Of a DNA stretch of 64,000 bases, positions 1-8,669 are shown piece by piece. The stretch covers positions 21,283 to 85,282 of the forward strand of contig CAMLLU010000018.1 of the NCBI GenBank assembly GCA_946480925.1, written 5' to 3'. The notes under the pieces were generated by a model. It saw only the letters and a list, made by a program, of their open reading frames with translations, was not told the origin of the DNA and made no database searches. The position numbers and the translations under genes are program-made. How positions within the stretch are numbered: position 1 is the first letter of the stretch; the number at the start of each line of letters is the position of its first letter. The stretch is from an uncultured Rivibacter sp. (lineage in GTDB: Bacteria > Pseudomonadota > Gammaproteobacteria > Burkholderiales > Burkholderiaceae).

Positions 1-243
1 CTCGGCCATCATGATCGGCTCGGTGCCCGCGATCTGCACGGCGATCGGTGCGGCTTCGCCTTCATGGTTGGCGCGCCGTGAAGTCTTGAGGCTGGCCCAC
101 AGATCGCGCCGCGAGGTCACCATCTCACTCACCGCATAACCCGCGCCCAGCCGCTTGCACAGCTGGCGGAACGGCCGATCAGTCACTCCCGCCATGGGCG
201 CAACGAACAGTCGGTTGGGCAGCTCGATCGTGCCGATGCGCAT
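1..243 (-). CDS. dusB: tRNA-dihydrouridine synthase DusB, N-terminal part
   Basis: The first 81 codons of a flavoprotein that reduces uridine to dihydrouridine in the tRNA D-loop; the rest lies beyond the left edge. The translation has the Dus family N-terminus: a short leader, then NRLFVAPMAGVTDRPFR at about residues 10-26 (FMN-binding start of the TIM barrel), then the conserved GAGYAVSEM segment near residues 34-41. The ATG is at 243 on the minus strand, and the barrel start directly after it matches the usual DusB N-terminus. In many proteobacteria dusB is followed by fis; that cannot be checked here. The catalytic Cys falls outside the window. The family call is firm; choosing DusB over DusA or DusC rests on the N-terminal sequence alone. 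Confidence 0.88.
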   Translation of the reverse strand, partial: MRIGTIELPNRLFVAPMAGVTDRPFRQLCKRLGAGYAVSEMVTSRRDLWASLKTSRRANHEGEAAPIAVQIAGTEPIMMAE

Positions 244-353
244 AGAAGAAAGGGGAGGGTGCCGGAAAAGGCGGTGCTGAAAAAGGAGGCAGAGTATAGC
301 GGCTGGCAATCGGCCATTTCGGCCTGTCCCAGCGGCATCGAGCGTGCTGTGCC

Positions 354-359
354 AATAAT
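354..359 (+). promoter_or_regulatory. possible -10 box just before the YqaA-type gene
   Basis: AATAAT lies 8 bases before the ATG at 368, with no Shine-Dalgarno sequence between. If real, the transcript would be leaderless or nearly so. No clear -35 box was found; see the finding on short-leader starts. Confidence 0.3.
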
Positions 360-367
360 CCGTGCCG

Positions 368-850
368 ATGGAAAAGTGGCTCGGAACTCTGCTCGCAATG
401 TTGTCGTTGCCGCAATACGGCTTGTCCACCGTATTCGTCGTGGCGCTGGTGTCGGCGACCTTGCTGCCCCTGGGTTCCGAGCCTGCGGTGTTCGGCCTCA
501 TCAAGCTCAACCCTGAGCTGTTCTGGCCTGCGGTGCTGGTGGCGACGGCGGGCAACACCGTCGGCGGCGCCATCAGCTACTGGATGGGCTACGGCATCGA
601 GCGCGCCTATGAACGCGTGACGCACAAGCACGTCGAGGCGCGTGCGCTGAAGTGGCTCGAGCGGTTTGGCGCCAAGGCCTGCCTGCTGTCGTGGCTGCCG
701 CTGGTGGGTGACCCGCTGTGTGCGGTGGCGGGCTGGCTGAGATTGCCGTTCTGGCCCTGCGTGGTCTACATGGCCATCGGCAAGTTTGCGCGCTACCTCA
801 CGATGACGGTCGCGCTGTTGTGGTTCTTCCCCGGCGGCCTGTCGTTCTGA
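368..850 (+). CDS. YqaA family membrane protein (DedA-like)
   Basis: A 160-residue inner-membrane protein of the YqaA/SNARE-associated (DedA-related) family. Visible marks are a first hydrophobic segment at about residues 16-33 followed by LPLGSEP, then GNTVGGAISYWMGY near 62-75, and a second conserved stretch LPLVGDPLCAVAGWLR near 111-126. Length and layout match YqaA rather than the longer DedA proteins. DedA relatives are linked to lipid carrier flipping and membrane homeostasis, but the role of YqaA itself is not established. A GTG two codons upstream (362) could also start it; I prefer the ATG at 368. It runs convergent to the methyltransferase gene with 15 bases between stops. Confidence 0.85.
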   Translation: MEKWLGTLLAMLSLPQYGLSTVFVVALVSATLLPLGSEPAVFGLIKLNPELFWPAVLVATAGNTVGGAISYWMGYGIERAYERVTHKHVEARALKWLERFGAKACLLSWLPLVGDPLCAVAGWLRLPFWPCVVYMAIGKFARYLTMTVALLWFFPGGLSF

Positions 851-865
851 GCTTTCCAGGCGCCT

Positions 866-1789
866 TCAGGCGCGTGCCGCACCGCGCACCAGGTACATGC
901 GGATCACGCCACCCTTGCCCATAAGCGAGGCCACGCCCTCGAGCAGCGCGGCGAAGGGCAGGGCCAGAGCCACTTTCGCCAGCAGCGCAGGGGTCTTGCG
1001 GTTCTTCAGTTCGTAGATGAGGTTGCCGTCGTAGCCGAAGCGTTTCATCAGGCTGTCGAGCATGCCCAGCACGCCGAGGTGCACCGAGGCGTAGGTGGTC
1101 TTCAAGGGCCGCAGACCCATGTCGTGCAGCAGCCGCGCGAGCCGCTGCGGTGAAAAGTGCTGCAGATGGCGCGGCACGTCCAGGTGCATCCAGCGATTGC
1201 CGGCCACCCGTGCCTGCCAGCTGGCGATGTTGGGTACTTCGATGACGAGGATGCCGTCGGACTTGAGGTTGCCGTTCACCAGCTCTCCCAGCAGTGCTTG
1301 CGGATGCGGAAGGTGCTCCAGCACGTGGAAGAGCGTCACCACATCGAAATGCCCGCCGAACAGCGGGCCGCGCTCGTAGTAGTTCGTGTCCACGTCCAGC
1401 CCGTACACGTCGCGCGCGTAGGCCGCACGGCCGGCCGAGGTTTCGACGCAGCGTGGATCCCAGCCTGCTTCGCGCGCCAGCCAGCCGAACTTGCCCTTGC
1501 CGCCGCCGAAGTCCAGCAGCCGCCCCCTGGCCGGGTGCAGTTTCGTCAGCTCATCGAGCACCCGCCTGTATTCCCAGTTGAGGATGCGATCAAAGATCGA
1601 CTGGCGGTTTTCCACCACCTGGTAGACCTCGTCGCTGTACAGCGCGGCGGTGTTCACGTTGGCTGCGAGCAGGCTGTAGCAATGGGCGCATCGGCTGCAC
1701 CGCACGATGCTGCCGTGTTCGCATTGCGGCAGCACCCTGAAGAGGTACTGGTAGGTGCTGGCTTCGCAGATCGGGCAGCTGGCATTCAT
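866..1789 (-). CDS. class I SAM-dependent methyltransferase with N-terminal Cys motif
   Basis: A 307-residue protein starting with paired cysteines (CPIC at residues 5-8, then CSRC about 25 residues on), a probable zinc knuckle as in Methyltransf_23 proteins. The SAM-binding loop LLDFGGGKGKFG and the later LFHVLEHLPHP motif identify the Rossmann methyltransferase fold. The C-terminus has a hydrophobic patch (about the last 35 residues) that may touch the membrane. Relatives often act in cell-surface polysaccharide or natural-product pathways, but no such genes are nearby, so the substrate is unknown. The start at 1789 is chosen over an upstream one because GGAGG lies 8 bases before it. Divergent from the exported protein gene at 1990. 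Confidence 0.8.
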   Translation of the reverse strand: MNASCPICEASTYQYLFRVLPQCEHGSIVRCSRCAHCYSLLAANVNTAALYSDEVYQVVENRQSIFDRILNWEYRRVLDELTKLHPARGRLLDFGGGKGKFGWLAREAGWDPRCVETSAGRAAYARDVYGLDVDTNYYERGPLFGGHFDVVTLFHVLEHLPHPQALLGELVNGNLKSDGILVIEVPNIASWQARVAGNRWMHLDVPRHLQHFSPQRLARLLHDMGLRPLKTTYASVHLGVLGMLDSLMKRFGYDGNLIYELKNRKTPALLAKVALALPFAALLEGVASLMGKGGVIRMYLVRGAARA

Positions 1790-1989
1790 CGGTCGCCTCC
1801 TCGGTGCGCCAATGCAGCGCATTCATCTTGCGCTGCAGCAAAACACTTTAGGAGGCGCTTTGCGTCATGGGGGTGTCGTTATCAAAGTCTTACGTCCGAG
1901 CGGTGGGCGCAACAGGGCAGGGCTGAGGCCGACCCTACTGCCGGGCGGGCGGCCATGAGGGGGCGGTCTGCCCGGCCGTGTTCAGGTGC

Positions 1990-2445
1990 ATGCTGGCGCG
2001 CATGGGCAAGAAGCTCGGTCTCGCGTGGGCGTTTGCGTTCGCGGTGGCTGTCACCTTGATGGCCACGCCGGCTCATCCGCAACGTACCGGGCCGCGGAGC
2101 ATCTTCGACAAGGACGGCACGCATGCGTCGATCGAGAGCTGCGTGAGCCACGACACGCTCGAGTTCAGCATCGGCCACAACAGCGCATTGCTCGATGCCG
2201 AAGACCGCCTGCAGGTCAGTGTTGCGCTGTTGCAGCGCTATCCCATGCTGCAAACTGACGGCTTTGCGCCCTCGCATCTGCTGCTGTGGCGCCGGCCGGG
2301 CGCCGAATGGGTGTACGTGGCGCTGCTGGCCAATCCGGACAAGCCAAGCGAGATGTGTTTCACTGCCACCTTCGCGGCCGGCGTATTCGAGCAGACGCCC
2401 AGGCTGCTGAAGAAGTACTTCGCATCGGACGCAGCCCGTACTTGA
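1990..2445 (+). CDS. hypothetical exported protein
   Basis: A 151-residue protein I do not recognise. The N-terminus is a plausible Sec signal peptide: basic start (ARMGKK), hydrophobic core about residues 12-25, and an AHPQ-like end to the signal. The mature part has two cysteines (SCVSH and EMCFTA), possibly a disulfide, and alternating hydrophobic residues that suggest a small beta-rich periplasmic domain. Starts at 1978 (GTG) and 2002 (ATG) are also open; none has a strong ribosome site. It ends before a two-way terminator shared with the phasin gene. No functional clue comes from the neighbours. Confidence 0.6.
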   Translation: MLARMGKKLGLAWAFAFAVAVTLMATPAHPQRTGPRSIFDKDGTHASIESCVSHDTLEFSIGHNSALLDAEDRLQVSVALLQRYPMLQTDGFAPSHLLLWRRPGAEWVYVALLANPDKPSEMCFTATFAAGVFEQTPRLLKKYFASDAART

Positions 2446-2466
2446 TCCCTGGGTTGCACAAAAAGA

Positions 2467-2493
2467 AAAGGGGGCGCTTGTCGCGCCCCCTTT
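2467..2493. terminator. bidirectional rho-independent terminator
   Basis: An 11-bp perfect stem (AAAGGGGGCGC against its complement) with loop TTGTC sits between the stops of the exported protein (plus) and the phasin (minus). Minus-strand transcripts meet CTTTTCTTTTT after the hairpin; plus-strand transcripts get the stem's own TTT and GGTTT. It serves both convergent genes. Confidence 0.85.
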
Positions 2494-2514
2494 GGTTTCC
2501 TGCAGGGCGACCGC

Positions 2515-3081
2515 TCAGGCTGCCTTGGTACTGCGAGTGGTGTTGCGTGCGGTGGTGCGCGCAGTGCTGCGCTTGGCGGCGGCGGTCTTGGCGGCGCCGT
2601 TGCTCTTGGCCGCCGTGCTGCGGGTGGCGGCCTTCTTGGCCGGCGCCTTGGTGCCGGACAGCTTGGTCACCTGCGCGCTCAGGTCGTCGATGCGCTTGAT
2701 CAGCGCCTCCACGTCCTTGCTCGACGGTACGCCCAGCTTGCCCATCGCGCGGGCCACGCGGCCTTCGAAGATGGACTCCAGCTTGTCCCACTGCTTGCCG
2801 GCCTTGGTCTGCACGTCGCCGGCCAGGTTGGTCATGCGGTGGGTCACTTCGCCGATCTTTTCTTCGGCCACCGCCTGCGTCTTGCGCTGGATGGACACGC
2901 CTTCCTTCACCAGCGCCTCGAACACCTTGCCGCCTTCTTCCTGCGCCTTGGCGAAGGCGCCCAGGCCGGCCAGCCAGATCTGCTGCGCAGACTCCTTTAC
3001 CGTGCCGGCGAACTGGCTGTCCAGCAGGCCTGCGGTCGAGGCGGTTTTCTTCTCTGCCAGTTTCTGGAGCTTCTTGACCAT
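2515..3081 (-). CDS. phasin family / PHA granule-associated protein (PhaF/PhaI type)
   Basis: A 188-residue protein. The first ~120 residues are an amphipathic helical phasin domain (WLAGLGAFAKAQEEGGKVFEALVKEG at about 36-61, then a predicted coiled-coil region with IDDLSAQVTKL near 125-135). The last ~50 residues are an Ala/Lys/Thr/Arg-rich histone-like tail (KKAATRSTAAKS type repeats). This two-part build is that of PhaF, which coats polyhydroxyalkanoate granules and binds the nucleoid through the tail. The ATG at 3081 has AAGGAA upstream. Together with the PHA-system protein at 24839 it shows that the organism stores PHA, though no synthase gene is in the window. Divergent from the SDR gene. 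Confidence 0.88.
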   Translation of the reverse strand: MVKKLQKLAEKKTASTAGLLDSQFAGTVKESAQQIWLAGLGAFAKAQEEGGKVFEALVKEGVSIQRKTQAVAEEKIGEVTHRMTNLAGDVQTKAGKQWDKLESIFEGRVARAMGKLGVPSSKDVEALIKRIDDLSAQVTKLSGTKAPAKKAATRSTAAKSNGAAKTAAAKRSTARTTARNTTRSTKAA

Positions 3082-3316
3082 GTTCAGGGTTCCTTCAGGG
3101 TGTGCACCGGAAGGCGCCACCTCGGCGCTCCGTGAGCGTGAGCGTGAACTATAAAAAGCGGGGATAGGAACGACAGCCTAATTCTCTAGGGCGCACGCTC
3201 TATGCGGCTTCTTCGGGAAAGCGCGCAGCGCTGCGGCTCGGCACATCGTGAAGAATCCGCCGATCCCACCGGAGCCTGAATCGGCCCCAGACGACAAACT
3301 TTCACTGGAGGAACCC

Positions 3317-5323
3317 ATGCAGTATTTCGTCACCGGCGCCACCGGCTTCATCGGCAAGAGGCTCGTCAAGAAGCTGCTGGAGCGGCGCGGCTCGATCGTC
3401 TACTTCCTCCTGCGGCCCGAGAGCGAAAGCAAGGTGGCTGAGCTGCTGGAGTTCTGGGGCGTCGGCAAGAATCGCGCGTTGCCGGTGTACGGCGACCTCA
3501 CGGCCAAGAAGCTGGGCGTGTCGGCCGATGACGTGAAGCATCTCAAAGGCCATGTCGACGCCGTGTACCACTTGGCGGCGGTGTACGACCTCAAGGCCGA
3601 CGAAGAGTCGCAGGTGCAGGTCAACATCGAAGGCACGCGCAATGCGGTCGAGTTCGCGAAGGCCATCGACGCGGGGCACTTCCACCACGTGAGTTCCATC
3701 GCCGCGGCCGGCCTGTATGAGGGCGTGTTCCGCGAAGACATGTTCGACGAGGCCGAAGGCCTGGACCATCCGTACTTCATGACCAAGCACGAGTCAGAAA
3801 AGATCGTGCGCAAGGAAGCCAGGGTGCCGTGGACGGTGTACCGACCCGCCATGGTGGTGGGCGACTCCACCACCGGCGAGATGGACAAGATCGATGGGCC
3901 GTACTACTTCTTCAAGCTGATCCAGCGCATGCGCCAGCTGCTGCCGCCATGGCTGCCCTCGGTGGGTCTCGAGGGGGGGCGCATCAACATCGTGCCGGTC
4001 GACTTCGTGGTCAACGCGCTCGACCACATCAGCCATTTGCCGGCAGGCAAGGTGGAGCTCAACAAGCGCTGCTTCCACCTCGTGGACCCGGTGGGCTACC
4101 GCGTGGGTGACGTGCTCGACATCTTCTCGAAGGCCGCGCACGCGCCGAAGATGAACCTGTTCGTCAACGCGGCACTGCTGGGCTTCATCCCGAAGAGTGT
4201 GAAGAAGGGACTGATGGCGCTGGCGCCGGTGCGTCGCGTGCGCAACGCGGTGATGAAGGACCTCGGCCTGCCCGACGACATCCTCACCTTCGTCAACTAC
4301 CCCACGCGTTTCGACTGCCGTGAAACGGTGGCCGCGCTCAAGGGCTCGGGCATCGCGTGTCCCAACCTCAACGACTACGCCTGGCGGCTCTGGGACTACT
4401 GGGAGCGCCATCTCGACCCCGACCTCTTCATCGACCGTTCGCTCAAGGGCGCCGTGGGCGGCAAGGTGGTGCTGGTGACGGGCGGCTCGTCAGGCATCGG
4501 GTTGGCCGCGGCCAAGAAGTTTGCCGAGGCGGGCGCCATCACGGTGATCTGCGCGCGCGATGAAGCCAAGCTCGCCGAAGCGAAAAAAGAGATCCTCGAA
4601 TTCGCCGGCAAGGATGCAAAGGTGCACACCTGTTCGGCAGACATTGCCAACGAGCAGAGCTGCAACGAGCTGGTGTCCTGGCTCGGCAGCGAGTTCGGCG
4701 GCGTGGACTACCTCATCAACAATGCCGGCCGCTCGATCCGCCGTGCCATCGAGTCGAGCTACGACCGCTTCCACGACTACGAGCGCACGATGCAGCTCAA
4801 CTATTTCGGCTGCCTGCGCGTGACGATGGGCCTCTTGCCCGGCATGGTGGCCAAGAGGCGTGGCCACGTGGTCAACATCAGCTCGATCGGCGTGCTCACC
4901 AACGCGCCCCGCTTTTCAGCCTACGTAGCCAGCAAGGCGGCACTGGACTCGTGGACGCGCTGCGCGGCCAGCGAGTTTGCCGACGTCGGCGTGACCTTCA
5001 CCACCATCAACATGCCGCTGGTGCGCACGCCGATGATCGCGCCCACCAAGATCTACAACAACGTGCCGACGCTCGCGCCCGAAGAGGCGGCCGACATGAT
5101 CGCGCAAGCCTGCGTCTACAAGCCGGTGCGCATCGCCACGCGGCTGGGTATTACCGGCCAACTGCTGCATGCACTGGTGCCGCGCGTCGCGCAGATCGTC
5201 ATGAACACCAGCTTCCGCATGTTCCCGGACAGCGATGCGGCCAAGGGCGAGAAGGGCGCCAGGCCGAGCCTGTCGCCGGAGGCGATCGCGCTGCAGCAGA
5301 TGATGCGCGGCATCCATTTCTGA
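3317..5323 (+). CDS. two-domain SDR protein, probable fatty acyl-CoA reductase
   Basis: A 668-residue fusion of two NAD(P)-binding domains. Domain 1 is an extended SDR with TGATGFIG at 6-13 and YFMTK (YxxxK) at 153-157, like the male-sterility/NAD-epimerase class. Domain 2 is a classical SDR with TGGSSGIG near 387, NNAG, an ISS serine and YVASK near 536. Length and order match the bacterial fatty acyl-CoA reductases of the Marinobacter 661-residue type and mycobacterial AcrA1, which make fatty aldehyde or alcohol from acyl-CoA. Both active sites look intact. GGAGG lies 7 bases before the ATG, which settles the start. The wax ester synthase at 26320 supports the role, but the substrate is inferred. 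Confidence 0.78.
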   Translation: MQYFVTGATGFIGKRLVKKLLERRGSIVYFLLRPESESKVAELLEFWGVGKNRALPVYGDLTAKKLGVSADDVKHLKGHVDAVYHLAAVYDLKADEESQVQVNIEGTRNAVEFAKAIDAGHFHHVSSIAAAGLYEGVFREDMFDEAEGLDHPYFMTKHESEKIVRKEARVPWTVYRPAMVVGDSTTGEMDKIDGPYYFFKLIQRMRQLLPPWLPSVGLEGGRINIVPVDFVVNALDHISHLPAGKVELNKRCFHLVDPVGYRVGDVLDIFSKAAHAPKMNLFVNAALLGFIPKSVKKGLMALAPVRRVRNAVMKDLGLPDDILTFVNYPTRFDCRETVAALKGSGIACPNLNDYAWRLWDYWERHLDPDLFIDRSLKGAVGGKVVLVTGGSSGIGLAAAKKFAEAGAITVICARDEAKLAEAKKEILEFAGKDAKVHTCSADIANEQSCNELVSWLGSEFGGVDYLINNAGRSIRRAIESSYDRFHDYERTMQLNYFGCLRVTMGLLPGMVAKRRGHVVNISSIGVLTNAPRFSAYVASKAALDSWTRCAASEFADVGVTFTTINMPLVRTPMIAPTKIYNNVPTLAPEEAADMIAQACVYKPVRIATRLGITGQLLHALVPRVAQIVMNTSFRMFPDSDAAKGEKGARPSLSPEAIALQQMMRGIHF

Positions 5324-5359
5324 CGCCTGAGGCGCTTCGGCCGCTGGCTTCGTATCGCT

Positions 5360-6013
5360 TCAGTGGCCGTGGACTGATGGGTGGGGGTTGGCGTGTGCCA
5401 GCTCCATTCTTGCCAGGCGCAGCACGGTGACGGTGGCCGAGAGGGCCAGGAGGGCCATCACGACGGCCACTGCGATGTCGGGCCACGCAGTACCGGTGCC
5501 GAACACCCCCAGTGCGGCGCCCATCACGGCCACGTTGCCGATCGCGTCGTTGCGGCTGCATAGCCACACCGAACGCATGTTGGCGTCGCCCTCGCGGAAA
5601 GCGTAGAGCATCCAGGCGACGCCCACGTTGGCAGCCAATGCCAACGTGGCCACCACGCCCATCGTCACGGGCTCGGGCGGCACACCCGACATCGCGGCCC
5701 AGAGCGCGCGGCCCAGCACCAGCACGCCGAAGGCGCCCATCGACAAGGCCTTCACGATGGCCGCGCGTGAACGCCATGCGAGTGCCATGCCCAGCACCGC
5801 GAGTGAAATGCCGTAGTTCGCTGCGTCGCCGGCAAAGTCAAGCGCATCGGCGAGCAGCGACACTGATCCCGACCGCAGGCCGCTGGCCACCTCGACCAGG
5901 AACATCGCTGCGTTGACGGCAAGCGCCACCCACAAGACACGGCGGTAGCGGGGGCTGTTGGCTACGGGTGCGCAGCCGTGGGCGTCATGACAGTGATCGT
6001 GATGGCCGGACAT
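5360..6013 (-). CDS. cation diffusion facilitator-type metal transporter
   Basis: A 217-residue inner-membrane protein with a His/Cys-rich N-terminus (GHHDHCHDAHGC, residues 3-14) and six hydrophobic segments. The CDF signature is in ADALDFAGDAANYG after TM1, with a DxxxD pair in TM2. TM5 carries RNDAIGNVAV, where Asn replaces one usual acidic ligand, and the cytoplasmic C-terminal domain of larger CDF proteins is absent. It should export a divalent cation to the periplasm. The divergent PbrR/CadR-type regulator and the operator between them point to Pb, Cd or Zn as inducer. The start at 6013 has AGGAG in front and keeps the His-rich leader. Confidence 0.85.
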   Translation of the reverse strand: MSGHHDHCHDAHGCAPVANSPRYRRVLWVALAVNAAMFLVEVASGLRSGSVSLLADALDFAGDAANYGISLAVLGMALAWRSRAAIVKALSMGAFGVLVLGRALWAAMSGVPPEPVTMGVVATLALAANVGVAWMLYAFREGDANMRSVWLCSRNDAIGNVAVMGAALGVFGTGTAWPDIAVAVVMALLALSATVTVLRLARMELAHANPHPSVHGH

Positions 6014-6045
6014 TCGAGGGCTCTCCTGTGTTTGCGAATGGCCGC

Positions 6046-6076
6046 ATTGAAAACCCGGGAGCCGCTCCAGGGTCAA
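6046..6076 (-). promoter_or_regulatory. MerR-type promoter/operator for the CDF gene
   Basis: Read on the minus strand this is TTGACC, a 19-bp spacer, then TTCAAT. The spacer carries a dyad (CCCTGGAGC / GCTCCCGGG). A 19-bp spacer between -35 and -10, with a dyad in the spacer, is the mark of promoters activated by MerR-family proteins, and the sequence resembles known CadR/PbrR operators. It lies 33 bases upstream of the CDF ATG and 50 bases upstream of the divergent merR-type gene, so the same site probably also autoregulates the regulator. Confidence 0.85.
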
Positions 6077-6126
6077 GCTGCGGCAGGTTCAAGCCGCTAC
6101 AGTGAACAGGGACACAGGAGGCGTGA

Positions 6127-6564
6127 ATGCGGATCGGCGAGCTGGCTCAGGCCGCGGGCATGGACGTGGACACGGTGCGCTACTACGAAAAGGCGGGCCT
6201 GCTGCCTCCGGCGTCGCGCGGCGCGAACAACTACCGCTCGTATGGCGACGCTGTGCTGCAGCGGCTGCGGTTCATCCGCAATTGCCGCGCACTCGATATG
6301 AGCCTGCCCGAAGTGCGCGTGCTGCTCGACTACATCGACCACCCGCGTGCCGACTGCTCCGCCGTGGACGCCGTGGTGGACGAGCATCTGGGCCACGTGC
6401 GGGAACGGCTCGCATCGCTGAAGACGCTGGAGCGCCAGCTCGAACTGCTGCAGCAGGCCTGCAGCCATGCCAGCCCGCACGAGGTGTGCGGCATCGTGCT
6501 GGCCCTGTCTCAACACGAGGGCGACACGCCGGCACCTGCGGTGCGCGGCGTGCACAGCCAGTAG
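6127..6564 (+). CDS. MerR-family Pb(II)/Cd(II)-responsive regulator
   Basis: A 145-residue regulator. The winged helix-turn-helix fills residues 1-70 (MRIGELA, TVRYYEKAGLLPP, NYRSYG), followed by the long dimerisation helix at about 80-112. Cysteines at 77, 112 and 121 fall at the metal-binding positions of PbrR/CadR proteins; another Cys is at 53. Such proteins bend the over-long spacer of their target promoter when they bind metal. AGGAGG lies 7 bases before the ATG. The gene is divergent from the CDF transporter with the operator between them. Pb or Cd is the likely inducer from the cysteine pattern, but Zn cannot be excluded. Confidence 0.9.
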   Translation: MRIGELAQAAGMDVDTVRYYEKAGLLPPASRGANNYRSYGDAVLQRLRFIRNCRALDMSLPEVRVLLDYIDHPRADCSAVDAVVDEHLGHVRERLASLKTLERQLELLQQACSHASPHEVCGIVLALSQHEGDTPAPAVRGVHSQ

Positions 6565-6575
6565 GTGGACGGAAG

Positions 6576-6863
6576 TTAGCGGGCCGCCTCGATGGACGTG
6601 ACGGTGTAGGTGCCGCCCACCTTGTCGGCGGTGAATCGCACCTTGTCGCCTTCTTTGACCTTGTCGAGCAGGGCGGCGTCCTTGACCTGGTAGGCCATGG
6701 TCATGGGAGGCATGTCGAGGCTCTTGATCTCGCCATGCTTGAGCGTGATCTTTTTGGCTGCCTTGTCGATCCGACGCACTTCGCCTTCGGCGGTTTGCGC
6801 CAGCGCAGGCAGCGAGAGCGCAATCGCCACCGCAAAGGCCAGGCGTTTGAGAGCTGATTTCAT
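6576..6863 (-). CDS. CusF-like periplasmic copper-binding protein
   Basis: A 95-residue secreted protein with a clear signal peptide (cleavage near ALAQT, residues 20-24). The mature OB-fold has the CusF metal site: His in LKHGEI and two Met in DMPPMTM. The Trp that caps Cu(I) in E. coli CusF is Met here, as in many CusF-like proteins outside the Cus operon. It would bind Cu(I) or Ag(I) in the periplasm and hand it to an efflux system; no CusA/B gene is in the window. AAGGAG precedes the ATG. It lies downstream of the DUF411 gene on the same strand and may share its transcript. Confidence 0.85.
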   Translation of the reverse strand: MKSALKRLAFAVAIALSLPALAQTAEGEVRRIDKAAKKITLKHGEIKSLDMPPMTMAYQVKDAALLDKVKEGDKVRFTADKVGGTYTVTSIEAAR

Positions 6864-6920
6864 CGAGATGCTCCTTGGGTTCCAGGGAATCTAGGTGGGG
6901 CGCCGCATCTGCAGGTTCGC

Positions 6921-7388
6921 TCAGCGATAAGACTGATAGACGCTCGTCTTGCCTTCGGCGCTGACCAGCAGCACGTCGTAGGCGTCCTTGCGGCTGCCAT
7001 AGTCCGGGCCGTCCATGCCGGGCGAGCCTACCGGCATGCCCGGCACCGCCAAGCCCACGGCGTTGGGGCGCTCCTTCAACAGGCGCTTGATCTCACGGGC
7101 GGGCACATGGCCTTCGATGGCATAGCGGCCCACCTTGGCGGTGTGGCACGAGCCGTACTGCACCGGCATGCGCAGCGCCGCGCGTGCATTGGTATTGCCT
7201 TCGTCGTGAATGCGCACACGAAAGCCGCTGGCTTCAAGGTGCGCGACCCAGTCCTTGCAGCAGCCGCAACTGGGCGACTTCCATACCTCCACCTGCGGGA
7301 GCGGATCGACCTGCGCTACGGCACGGCCGGTTGCGGCCAGTACGAAGCCGGCGAGCAGCCAGCGGCGGCGGTCCTGTGAGTGATTCAT
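6921..7388 (-). CDS. DUF411 family metal-binding protein, Tat/Sec-exported
   Basis: A 155-residue protein of the DUF411 family, commonly found in copper-resistance clusters. The N-terminus has a DRRRWLLAGF twin-arginine-like signal ending near AVAQ (about residue 26). The conserved thioredoxin-like site SPSCGCCKDW follows at about 38-47, then PVQYGSCHTA with a second Cys-His pair, and GHVPA and GMPVGSPGM, all DUF411 hallmarks. Function is unproven; the family is thought to bind copper in the periplasm. The start at 7388 keeps the signal intact. Same strand as the CusF-like gene 57 bases downstream, and divergent from argB. Confidence 0.85.
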   Translation of the reverse strand: MNHSQDRRRWLLAGFVLAATGRAVAQVDPLPQVEVWKSPSCGCCKDWVAHLEASGFRVRIHDEGNTNARAALRMPVQYGSCHTAKVGRYAIEGHVPAREIKRLLKERPNAVGLAVPGMPVGSPGMDGPDYGSRKDAYDVLLVSAEGKTSVYQSYR

Positions 7389-7442
7389 CGTCTTGATCCT
7401 CAATGCTTGTCGTGGCGTTTCGGTTTACGTCTCGCTCGGTAG

Positions 7443-8474
<1,032 letters not shown>

Positions 8475-8497
8475 GACCATCACTGCCCGAACAGGTG

Positions 8498-8519
8498 AGG
8501 CCGCACGTGCGGCCTTTTT
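8498..8519 (+). terminator. rho-independent terminator of argB
   Basis: A perfect 18-base palindrome (AGGCCGCAC followed by GTGCGGCCT) ends in TTTTT, 24 bases after the argB stop. Confidence 0.88.
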
Positions 8520-8525
8520 CATGCC

Positions 8526-8669
8526 ATGACGATCAAGGTGCTCGACTTCGTCTGCGATGGGCCGCGTTTTGCACAACCCGTGGCGCATCGCGTGGCAGCC
8601 ATTCAAGAACTGCATTTCGACGCGCCCGCGCCGGGCCACTGCTTCAACGCAGAACTGGTGTCGGCATGA
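8526..8669 (+). CDS. candidate small ORF coupled to the pyrimidine nucleotidase gene
   Basis: A 47-codon frame (start MTIKVLDFV, end NAELVSA) whose ATG is 6 bases after the argB terminator and whose TGA overlaps the nucleotidase start as ATGA. Third codon positions are mostly G or C, as in real genes here. Against it: no ribosome site, a start just beyond a terminator, and no family I recognise. It may be a translated leader or chance. Confidence 0.3.
   Translation: MTIKVLDFVCDGPRFAQPVAHRVAAIQELHFDAPAPGHCFNAELVSA

Noticed and set aside
179..631. Antisense and overlapping frames such as 179-631 (minus)
   Set aside because: They run against dusB or YqaA, show Arg/His/Ala-rich composition and lack ribosome sites; typical shadows in high-GC DNA.
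3136..3160. TATAGT-like -10 box upstream of the phasin gene on the minus strand
   Set aside because: The hexamer is reasonable but no matching -35 box at 16-18 bases, so not listed as a promoter.
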